Part shown: positions 8,308-13,251 of the stretch, in pieces
Numbering within the stretch: the stretch's first letter is position 1
Layout of the letters: every line of letters starts with the position of its first letter
Origin: Ignavibacteriota bacterium
Lineage (GTDB): Bacteria; Bacteroidota; Ignavibacteria; Palsa-1295
Direction: 5' to 3'
Assembly (NCBI GenBank): GCA_025357895.1
Contig: JANYLL010000100.1
Coordinates: 1 to 13,251 of the forward strand
Length of the DNA: 13,251 bases
Translations under genes and position numbers: made by a program
The notes under the pieces: generated by a model
What the model saw: the letters and a program-made list of their open reading frames with translations, nothing else
Database searches by the model: none
What the model was told of the DNA's origin: nothing

Positions 8308-8313
8308 TCTCCT
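8308..8313 (-). promoter_or_regulatory. ribosome binding site of the Kelch/T9SS gene
   Basis: On the minus strand the sequence AGGAGA lies 7 bases before the ATG at 8300. It is the clearest Shine-Dalgarno sequence in the window and supports this start. Most neighbouring genes lack one. Confidence 0.7.
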
Positions 8314-8438
8314 ATTTATTAAAATGACCCGAATGTTTGACATTAGACACAATAAGCACCATCTTAGAACCCATAAAAGTTCATTTAGTTACACCAAAAT
8401 TCATAAAATTTATTTTTTTTAGGGTAAAAAAAGATACC

Positions 8439-8446
8439 CAAATATA
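8439..8446 (-). promoter_or_regulatory. possible Bacteroidota-type -7 element for the Kelch gene
   Basis: TATATTTG on the minus strand is an exact match to the Bacteroidota -7 consensus TAnnTTTG, just downstream of the FkbM gene stop. It would give a leader of roughly 130 bases for the Kelch gene. No TTTG -33 element is seen at the expected distance and the region is AT-rich, so a chance match is quite possible. Confidence 0.25.
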
Positions 8447-8448
8447 CC

Positions 8449-9333
8449 TTATAGAAGTATATTTTTTACTTTATCCATATGAAGGTGTTCAGAAGTAAGA
8501 AAACAATAGTTTTCGCTGAGAGGAGATACTTCCGATAATGGTCCTTTCAGTCCATTTTTTGTAAATTCATAACACTGATATCCGAAAGCAGATAGGAAAT
8601 CAAGCAATTCTTTCGAACCATACCCCGCTTGGTTCATCATCACAATAGTCATTTCCAAAATGATAATAGGTTTTTTATCACTTGAAAGTAATCCTGCCAT
8701 TCCTTGCAATGCAAATAATTCAGCACCTTCGATATCCATTTTAATAAAATCAACATCGGAAATATTATTTTGCTTTATAAATTCATCCAATGTTATAGTA
8801 TCTACCTCAATGACTCTATTTTTGCTCTGTTCAGTAATTACCGTACTTCCCGTTCCTCTATTTCCTTTTGGAGGTAATCCAAATTTTATTTTTCCTTTAG
8901 AATTTGAAAGAGCAATTTTAGAAAGTATTATTTTATTTTCGAGATGATTTATTTTGATATTTTCTGCCAGCCTCTCTGCTGTTTCTAATATAGGTTCGAA
9001 AGTATAAACTTTTTTTGCATACTGAGCGAAAAGTAAAGCCATCTGACCGATATTTCCGCCAATATCTAAGATAGTATTAGTATTTTGTACGAGGGAAATT
9101 ATTGTTGGAGTATCCCTCCATTCATAGATATTATAATAAAGAGGAATTTGGGCCATATCGTCCAAATCCAACTTCATCACCCCACGATCTTTCGTTTTAA
9201 CTACCACGGTTACAGGCTCAGAAGCAATATTATTTGCAATCATCATCAATGGATACCTTCCCTTTTTAATTGGTGTTTTGCTTAAATATAATCTGAAAGT
9301 TTTTCGTATGAAATTTTTTATTGCCGATGCCAT
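8449..9333 (-). CDS. FkbM family SAM-dependent methyltransferase
   Basis: A 294-aa class I methyltransferase of the FkbM family. Members O-methylate sugars or polyketides, and in bacteria many act in surface polysaccharide or glycan modification; the substrate here cannot be read from sequence. Visible parts, numbered from the chosen ATG: SAM-binding motif I ILDIGGNIGQ (88-97), the acidic end of strand 2 in YTFEP (about 110-114), VDTITLDEF (177-185), and the family hallmark FIKMDIEGAE (196-205). There is no signal peptide; the basic N-terminus (KNFIRKTFRLYLSK) may be an amphipathic segment. I chose the ATG at 9333. An upstream TTG at 9378 would add 15 residues but would run into the divergent aldo/keto reductase leader. 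Codons are AT-rich compared with uvrB, which is common for surface-modification genes and could hint at transfer. It is alone, with no adjacent polysaccharide cluster. Confidence 0.88.
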   Translation of the reverse strand: MASAIKNFIRKTFRLYLSKTPIKKGRYPLMMIANNIASEPVTVVVKTKDRGVMKLDLDDMAQIPLYYNIYEWRDTPTIISLVQNTNTILDIGGNIGQMALLFAQYAKKVYTFEPILETAERLAENIKINHLENKIILSKIALSNSKGKIKFGLPPKGNRGTGSTVITEQSKNRVIEVDTITLDEFIKQNNISDVDFIKMDIEGAELFALQGMAGLLSSDKKPIIILEMTIVMMNQAGYGSKELLDFLSAFGYQCYEFTKNGLKGPLSEVSPLSENYCFLTSEHLHMDKVKNILL

Positions 9334-9450
9334 AATTAATGAATAAAATGAGTGGTAGGCAACAACCCCACCATTCAAAAGGATTCGTCTCTCCTCCGAA
9401 CCTCACCTTCTTATCCCATGTTTCCCTGCTTCTTAACTATCAAAATTTTT

Positions 9451-11079
9451 ATGCCCGATCGCATTATTTCCGGTTTTGCAACTTCTGAAGGTACTGCTCG
9501 TTTCAAAGACCGCTTTCCTGAACTTACCACTGATTTCAACCTGCTTGGAAGAACGGAGCTTTGGTGCAGCCCCGTCGGATTCGGAACGTACCGATGCGAT
9601 GAACGTGTGGCAGAGCATATTGCCGCGCTTACAAAGGCTATCCGCATGGGCGCTAATCTGATCGATACGAGCGCAAATTATGCAAACGGAAATGCAGAGC
9701 GGCTTATTGGGAAAGTGCTGAAGGGTCTAACCTCACCCCAACCCTCTCCTTCAAAAGTAGAGGGGGAAATACGCCGCGATGAGATCATCATTGTGTCTAA
9801 AGGCGGATATATTCAAGGTGAGAATTACGAACGTATTTCTAAAATTGCCGATGATGAGAATACTGATCTATCGTCCGGCTCGGAGTACAGCGAACTTGTA
9901 CGTTATAGTAATGGCCTATGGCATTCTATCCATCCGGATTTTTTGAAAGATCAGATAACGCGGTCGCTTGAGAGAATGAATCTCGAAACGATCGATATAT
10001 ATTTACTGCATAACCCTGAATACTATATTCAATCGGCGATCCGAGAAGGTATCCCCGAAGATGAAGCACGTGAGACCTATGAATTCCGGATTCAAAAAGC
10101 ATTTGTGTATCTCGAAACCGAAGTTCAATCGGGAAGAATTCAGTGGTATGGTATCAGTTCGAATACATTTGGGAAACCGGAAGATGCAATTGACAGAACT
10201 GCATTGGAAAAAATTTGGAAAGCCTCACCCCTACCCCTCTCCCGGATTACCGGGAGAGGGGTTCTGGCTCCCTCTCCCGGTAATCCGGGAGAGGGTTGGG
10301 GTGAGGGTCATTTCGCCATCATTCAATTCCCGATGAATCTTTATGAACGCGGCGGATTGCTTGAAAAAAATCAGGAGAAATCCACGAAATCAGTTATTGA
10401 ATTTGCACGCGAAAAAGATCTTGGAGCTCTCATCAATCGTCCACTTAATGCATTCGGAAATAATACTCTTATTCGTCTGGCCGATTATCCGGTGAGAGAA
10501 TTCCCACCTGTGACTGAAATATCAGAACTCATACACGATCTGAAATTACAGGAGGAAGAATTCAAAAACGGTCCGCTGAAAGATATTTCGCTTAATCCTC
10601 AGGCGTATGATGCAGTAAAAAAATTACTTGCTGTCGGCGAATGGCTTGATGGGAAGTGGGAGCATCTTCCCTCTTTCGAAGAATGGCGCGATCTGCTTTA
10701 TACTGTGATTAAGCCGCGCATTCAATATGCATTCGATCTTCTGCAAAATACGGTGAAGGCCGATCCAACGGTGTTTCAGAGCCTGCAGGAATACGCAGAA
10801 AGCATTGATATTGCGATGGAGCATATTACTAATTTCTATTTGACAAAGGCAAACGACAGGTCGCTCGGCATTCACAAAGCGCTCGATGAAGTACTTCGGT
10901 CGGAATATAGTGAACTCTCGCTTTCACAAAAATCAATTCTGATGCTGCGTTCTATAAAAGGAGTCTCCTCAATCCTCGTCGGCATGAGAAGTGATGAATA
11001 TGTAGATGACGTGATCTATGGGTTGCAGGCAAAGAAAATTGAGGGAGTTGAGGATTTGTGGAAGAGACTGGAGTTGTGA
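9451..11079 (+). CDS. long aldo/keto reductase with in-frame palindromic repeat insertions
   Basis: An aldo/keto reductase family protein of 542 aa, well above the usual 280-340. The NAD(P)H oxidoreductase barrel shows the full catalytic tetrad: D72 and Y77 (LIDTSANYANG), K117 (IIIVSKGGY) and H187 (YLLHNPEYY). The strands GRIQWYGISS and HFAIIQFPMNLYE also fit, and the last strand/helix SSILVGMRSDEYVDDV is near the C-terminus. Two kinds of extra sequence explain the length. First, peptides encoded by repeats are inserted after KVLKG (about 12-14 aa) and after EKIWKA (28 aa), both in places expected to be loops. Second, there is a largely helical insertion of about 150 residues (from roughly DYPVREFPPV to LRSEYSELSL) before the final barrel strand. 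The substrate is unknown. I prefer the ATG at 9451 (MPDRIISGFATSEGT); GTG 9352 and ATG 9418 are upstream alternatives. The reading frame stays open through both insertions, so the gene may still be functional. Confidence 0.85.
   Translation: MPDRIISGFATSEGTARFKDRFPELTTDFNLLGRTELWCSPVGFGTYRCDERVAEHIAALTKAIRMGANLIDTSANYANGNAERLIGKVLKGLTSPQPSPSKVEGEIRRDEIIIVSKGGYIQGENYERISKIADDENTDLSSGSEYSELVRYSNGLWHSIHPDFLKDQITRSLERMNLETIDIYLLHNPEYYIQSAIREGIPEDEARETYEFRIQKAFVYLETEVQSGRIQWYGISSNTFGKPEDAIDRTALEKIWKASPLPLSRITGRGVLAPSPGNPGEGWGEGHFAIIQFPMNLYERGGLLEKNQEKSTKSVIEFAREKDLGALINRPLNAFGNNTLIRLADYPVREFPPVTEISELIHDLKLQEEEFKNGPLKDISLNPQAYDAVKKLLAVGEWLDGKWEHLPSFEEWRDLLYTVIKPRIQYAFDLLQNTVKADPTVFQSLQEYAESIDIAMEHITNFYLTKANDRSLGIHKALDEVLRSEYSELSLSQKSILMLRSIKGVSSILVGMRSDEYVDDVIYGLQAKKIEGVEDLWKRLEL
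9731..9766 (+). repeat. palindromic repeat, short copy, inside aldo/keto reductase gene
   Basis: The first 19 bases (9731-9749, beginning CCTCACCCCAACC) are identical to the outer arm of the longer element at 10223-10306, read in reverse complement from its right end. A CCCTCT (9742-9747) / AGAGGG (9759-9764) stem follows, around a different loop. About 36 bases, or 12 codons, are added in frame, read as SPQPSPSKVEGE-like sequence in the loop between the barrel segment carrying Y77 and the strand leading to K117. Confidence 0.75.
10223..10306 (+). repeat. 84-base nested palindromic element (MITE/REP-like), in frame in aldo/keto reductase gene
   Basis: Ends are CCTCACCCC (10223-10231) and GGGGTGAGG (10298-10306). 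Two internal hairpins are present: a 12-bp perfect stem 10234-10245 / 10250-10261 with loop ATTA, and an 11-bp stem 10270-10280 / 10285-10295 with loop TAAT. They are separated by TTCTGGCT. The left half is also the near-exact reverse complement of the right half (one substitution and one indel), so the whole can fold as a single long hairpin or as a double hairpin. Length is exactly 84 bases, or 28 codons. It has no stop in the host frame and encodes a Pro/Gly/Ser/Arg-rich peptide. Confidence 0.9.
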
Positions 11080-11140
11080 TTTTTAAGAGCTACGAAGACC
11101 TCAGTGAAAGTTGGGAAATAAGGATTAATTTTTTTTAAAT

Positions 11141-11178
11141 GATTTCTCTCTTCGCTATGCGCTCCGTTCGAAATGACA
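11141..11178. repeat. possible dispersed repeat (TTCGCT...TTCGAAATGACA type)
   Basis: The stretch begins GATTTCTCTCTTCGC and ends CGTTCGAAATGACA. It resembles a short intergenic repeat type I recall from many bacterial genomes. It includes the palindrome TTCGAA and lies between the stop of the aldo/keto reductase gene and the rpmA terminator. Only one copy is in the window, so its repeat nature cannot be shown here. Confidence 0.35.
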
Positions 11179-11198
11179 TTTTACAATTATTATAAAAT

Positions 11199-11222
11199 AA
11201 AAAAGGCGGACAATGTCCGCCT
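11199..11222 (-). terminator. rho-independent terminator of the rplU-rpmA operon
   Basis: Read on the minus strand, an 8-bp stem AGGCGGAC / GTCCGCCT with loop ATT is followed directly by TTTTTT and further T-rich sequence. It begins 20 bases after the rpmA stop, as expected for the end of this operon. In the plus direction the T run is poor (TCTTTG), so it would serve the aldo/keto reductase gene less well. Confidence 0.88.
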
Positions 11223-11242
11223 CTTTGTTCTATAAAATAAAT

Positions 11243-11500
11243 TTATACGCTTGGATAAACGCTAATCCTCTGACGATTCAAGCGAAAGCGCTCGAATTTT
11301 ACTGTGCCGTGAGCAAGAGCAAATAACGTATCATCCGATCCGATGCCGACGTTCAGCCCGGGATGGAATTTCGTACCGCGCTGGCGAACGAGGATATTAC
11401 CGGCAAGGACGGCTTCGCCGCCGAATTTCTTTACTCCAAGTCGTTGTGCGTTGGAATCACGTCCGTTTTTTGTAGATCCGCCGCCTTTTTTATGTGCCAT
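11243..11500 (-). CDS. rpmA: 50S ribosomal protein L27
   Basis: Bacterial L27, 85 aa, full length. It is a large-subunit protein whose flexible N-terminus reaches the peptidyl-transferase centre and contacts tRNA at the P site. It begins MAHKKGGGSTKNGRDS, the canonical mature N-terminus, so there is no cleavable extension of the Firmicutes type. The core KFGGEAVLAGNILVRQRGTKFHPG and GSDDTLFALAHGTVKFE regions are all conserved. The rplU gene lies 35 bases upstream on the same strand (the common rplU-rpmA pair), and a strong hairpin terminator follows. The obgE gene that often comes next in other bacteria is absent here. Confidence 0.97.
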   Translation of the reverse strand: MAHKKGGGSTKNGRDSNAQRLGVKKFGGEAVLAGNILVRQRGTKFHPGLNVGIGSDDTLFALAHGTVKFERFRLNRQRISVYPSV

Positions 11501-11535
11501 AACTTTATGAAGTCAAAAATTAAAAAGTCGAAATA

Positions 11536-11844
11536 TTAGATGCTGAATGAACTGATGTTCAAAACAGTGAAATTCTGCTTATGTCCGTTCGTTGTCCGAT
11601 AGCGCTTGCGGCGCTTTTTCTTGAAAACGACGATCTTGGTATCGCGGTCATGCTCGGCGAAAGTCGCCTCTAACTTGACCGAACCCCCAAGGGCAACCTT
11701 GCCGTCAGACCCTTCGGTAAGCAAAACCTTACCAAATTTAACTTTTTCGCCGTCTTTGGCGCCCTCAAAGTAGGCAACGCGAAGCTGTTTCGCGCCGTCC
11801 TCTATGCGGTACTGCTCTCCTCTGAATTCTACAATTGCGAACAT
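11536..11844 (-). CDS. rplU: 50S ribosomal protein L21
   Basis: Bacterial L21, 102 aa, a 23S rRNA-binding protein of the large subunit. It is recognised by MFAIVEFRGEQYRIEDG at the start, KVKFGKVLLTEG in the middle, and the basic IVVFKKKRRKRYRTTNGHKQ segment (about 71-90), which matches the conserved K-x-K-x-x-Y-R-x-x-x-G-H-R/K-Q signature. The C-terminal tail NISSFSI is slightly divergent, but the length is normal. It is the first gene of an rplU-rpmA operon. No Shine-Dalgarno sequence is present (AAATTTATAAAA precedes the ATG). The leader can form a branched RNA structure, described separately, which may regulate it. Confidence 0.96.
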   Translation of the reverse strand: MFAIVEFRGEQYRIEDGAKQLRVAYFEGAKDGEKVKFGKVLLTEGSDGKVALGGSVKLEATFAEHDRDTKIVVFKKKRRKRYRTTNGHKQNFTVLNISSFSI

Positions 11845-11863
11845 TTTTATAAATTTCTTTTAT

Positions 11864-11949
11864 TAGCCGAGTGTAAATGCTCATTTACGCCAAAAAGTTC
11901 ATATTGAGTGTAGTAAATTGCCAGTATTTTCAGAAAGTCTTGGCGGCTA
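11864..11949 (-). promoter_or_regulatory. possible structured mRNA leader of rplU-rpmA
   Basis: On the minus strand, TAGCC (11949-11945) can pair with GGCTA (11868-11864). The adjacent GCCAAGA (11944-11938) can pair with TTTTGGC (11895-11889, one G-U pair). A hairpin GTAAAT-GAGC-ATTTAC (11888-11873) fits directly between the two right-hand strands, giving a three-way-junction-like fold 20 bases before the rplU ATG. Ribosomal protein operons often have autoregulatory leaders, and an L21 leader is known in Firmicutes. Here only the pairing is visible. A sigma70-like promoter TTGTGA-16-TAAGAT at 11976-11949 would start transcription inside the outer helix, which argues against the complete fold. 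Confidence 0.35.
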
Positions 11950-12017
11950 TCTTATTTTCCTGCTCTGAAATCACAATTCGGTAATAGTCTCCTAATAATA
12001 AAGAAATGTCGATCCTG

Positions 12018-12025
12018 TAATTTTG
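12018..12025 (+). promoter_or_regulatory. possible Bacteroidota-type -7 promoter element for the glycosyltransferase gene
   Basis: TAATTTTG exactly matches the TAnnTTTG -7 consensus and lies 34 bases before the ATG at 12060, a sensible leader length. A matching TTTG at about -33 is not evident, so confidence is limited. Confidence 0.4.
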
Positions 12026-12045
12026 CATTAGGATATTCATTATAA

Positions 12046-12052
12046 GAAAGGG
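12046..12052 (+). promoter_or_regulatory. ribosome binding site of the glycosyltransferase gene
   Basis: GAAAGGG, 7 bases before the ATG, is a purine-rich Shine-Dalgarno-like sequence. It supports this start codon over internal ones. Confidence 0.5.
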
Positions 12053-12059
12053 ATATAGT

Positions 12060-13244
12060 ATGAGAATAGCTTATTTTGTCGGATCGATGAAACCGGGCCA
12101 TGACGGAGTCACAAGAGTGCTCTATCGTACGAGCCAGTATTTACAAGAAAAAGAGATCGGACATGTTTTCTTTTCCGCTTTAACACCTCCGGAAGCCGAA
12201 CAAAATGTGCCGATGTATAAAATTCCTTCCGTTCAGTTTCCCCTGAACAATGACTATCGTGTTGCCTTGCCGGGACAAAAACAGATCAAAGAAAAACTCG
12301 AGCAATTTCGACCTGATATTCTTCATTTCAATAGTCCCTGTTCGCTTGGCTACGCCGCTATTAAATACGGAAAGACCCATAATATTCCTGTCGTTGCAAC
12401 ATATCATACGCACTTTGCAAGTTATGCCAGATATTACCGCATCAAAATGCTTGAGCGTTTCAGCTGGTCATATTTCAGAAATATCTATAATAGCTGCGAA
12501 AAATTATATGTGCCTTCGGAGCCATTAGTTGATGAACTTCAAACTCATCGCATTGCAAATCTTCAGTACATCCCTCACGGTGTTGATACGAATGTGTTTC
12601 ATCCGCGATTTAGAAACAAATCATGGAAAAGTGACATAGGGATCAGAAATAAATTTGCGCTTCTTTTTGCAGGCAGGCTTGTATGGGAAAAAGATCTGAA
12701 AATACTTGCTGCAACCTACCGTTTGCTCCGGGCAAAACGTAATGACTTCACATTTGTGATAGCCGGTGACGGACCTGCCCGAAATGAGCTTGAGCGCATG
12801 ATGCCTGAAAGTATTTTTCTCGGATTTCAATCAGGAGATAATTTATCTCAAACGTACGCATCCAGTGATCTTTTCGTTTTTCCATCAACAACCGAAACAT
12901 TCGGAAATGTGACCCTTGAAGCTATGGCATCGGGTTTGCCGCCGGTCTGCGCTAATAAAGGCGGGGCAAGCGGCATTATTAAGCACGGCATAACCGGATT
13001 TCTCACGAAACCCAGGAATGCAGAGGAAATGGCAGATAAGATCGAATTGCTGCTTGATCACCCTGAGCAGAGAGCCGAGATGGCAAAGCAAGCTTTCCTT
13101 TATGGACAAGAGCAAACATGGGAAAAGAGTCTTGAAAAAATGATCTTAAGTTACGATGATGTTATCAGAAACTACGCTTTGAAAAAATCTATTAATCTCA
13201 CTAAACCAAAAAAGAGAATCTCACAGCTTATTTTGCAGCATTGA
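12060..13244 (+). CDS. glycosyltransferase family 4 (GT-B), MgtA/SqdX-like
   Basis: A 394-aa complete retaining GT-B glycosyltransferase of family GT4, cytosolic or peripheral at the inner membrane. The N-terminal acceptor domain has GHDGVTRVLYR (13-23), a glycine-containing loop near the start, and DILHFNSP and VVATYHTHFASY (111-122). The C-terminal nucleotide-sugar domain has YIPHGVDTNVFHP (170-182), FAGRLVWEKDL (203-213, with R206 and K211 expected to contact the donor phosphates), AGDGPARNELE (235-245), and the E-x7-E motif E279/E287 in TTETFGNVTLEAMASGLP. The closest familiar forms are GDP-mannose-dependent alpha-mannosyltransferases (MgtA) and the sulfoquinovosyl transferase SqdX group. 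A role in glycolipid or surface-glycan assembly is likely; donor and acceptor are not determined. It is transcribed divergently from rplU, and its stop lies 7 bases from the window end. Confidence 0.93.
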   Translation: MRIAYFVGSMKPGHDGVTRVLYRTSQYLQEKEIGHVFFSALTPPEAEQNVPMYKIPSVQFPLNNDYRVALPGQKQIKEKLEQFRPDILHFNSPCSLGYAAIKYGKTHNIPVVATYHTHFASYARYYRIKMLERFSWSYFRNIYNSCEKLYVPSEPLVDELQTHRIANLQYIPHGVDTNVFHPRFRNKSWKSDIGIRNKFALLFAGRLVWEKDLKILAATYRLLRAKRNDFTFVIAGDGPARNELERMMPESIFLGFQSGDNLSQTYASSDLFVFPSTTETFGNVTLEAMASGLPPVCANKGGASGIIKHGITGFLTKPRNAEEMADKIELLLDHPEQRAEMAKQAFLYGQEQTWEKSLEKMILSYDDVIRNYALKKSINLTKPKKRISQLILQH

Positions 13245-13251
13245 TCCTATT

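Noticed and set aside
8422..8438. Hairpin GGGTA/TACCC after the FkbM gene as a terminator
   Set aside because: The stem is only 5 bp with a 7-base loop, and no T run follows in the direction of transcription.
9334..9450. N-terminal extensions overlapping between the divergent FkbM (TTG 9378) and aldo/keto reductase (GTG 9352) frames
   Set aside because: Both extensions use weak start codons, add no conserved sequence, and would overlap each other. The ATG starts at 9333 and 9451 are simpler and leave a normal divergent promoter gap.
9731..10306. The two repeats considered as a CRISPR-like or transposon-end pair
   Set aside because: There are only two unequal copies, no regular spacers and no transposase. 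The intervening sequence is ordinary aldo/keto reductase coding sequence with its catalytic residues.

Overview
This is a chromosomal window of about 43% GC by eye, from a bacterium of the Bacteroidota/Chlorobiota (FCB) assemblage. The main clue is two secreted proteins that end in type IX secretion (T9SS) sorting domains: a signal peptide, a beta-propeller body, then a C-terminal NPF / ASGNY-V-R-type module. Many genes also lack a clear Shine-Dalgarno sequence, and there are TAnnTTTG-like promoter elements. A Kapabacteria- or Ignavibacteria-like lineage would fit, but that is inference. The content is mostly housekeeping and cell-surface genes. I see no CRISPR array, phage, transposase, tRNA or rRNA.

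Left part (1-3675, plus strand): miaE, a diiron tRNA hydroxylase, is followed by a 289-base spacer carrying a degenerate heptamer tandem repeat (AAGGATG, phase-locked over 35 bases). Then come uvrB (nucleotide-excision repair helicase) and comF (phosphoribosyltransferase-like competence/recombination protein), 7 bases apart and almost certainly co-transcribed.

Middle part (3747-9333, minus strand): in transcription order these are an FkbM-type methyltransferase, a secreted seven-bladed Kelch-like propeller with a T9SS tail, a near-perfect hairpin terminator, a secreted BNR/Asp-box propeller with a T9SS tail, and 12 bases later a TPM-domain (YgcG-like) membrane protein with a glycine-rich tail. 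The two propeller proteins are probably exported across the outer membrane and anchored or released by T9SS.

Right part (9451-13251): an unusually long aldo/keto reductase (plus strand) is interrupted in frame by two copies of a GC-rich palindromic repeat. One is an 84-base nested inverted repeat (exactly 28 codons) and the other a shorter single-hairpin version. This resembles the in-frame palindromic elements described in Rickettsia and is the most notable signal here. Next come the ribosomal operon rplU-rpmA (minus strand), with a terminator hairpin downstream and a possible structured leader upstream, and a divergent GT4 glycosyltransferase (plus strand) that ends just before the window does.

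I do not see a coherent new multi-gene system. The points worth a second look are the coding-sequence-embedded palindromes, the putative rplU leader, the heptamer repeat before uvrB, and the two adjacent T9SS propellers.
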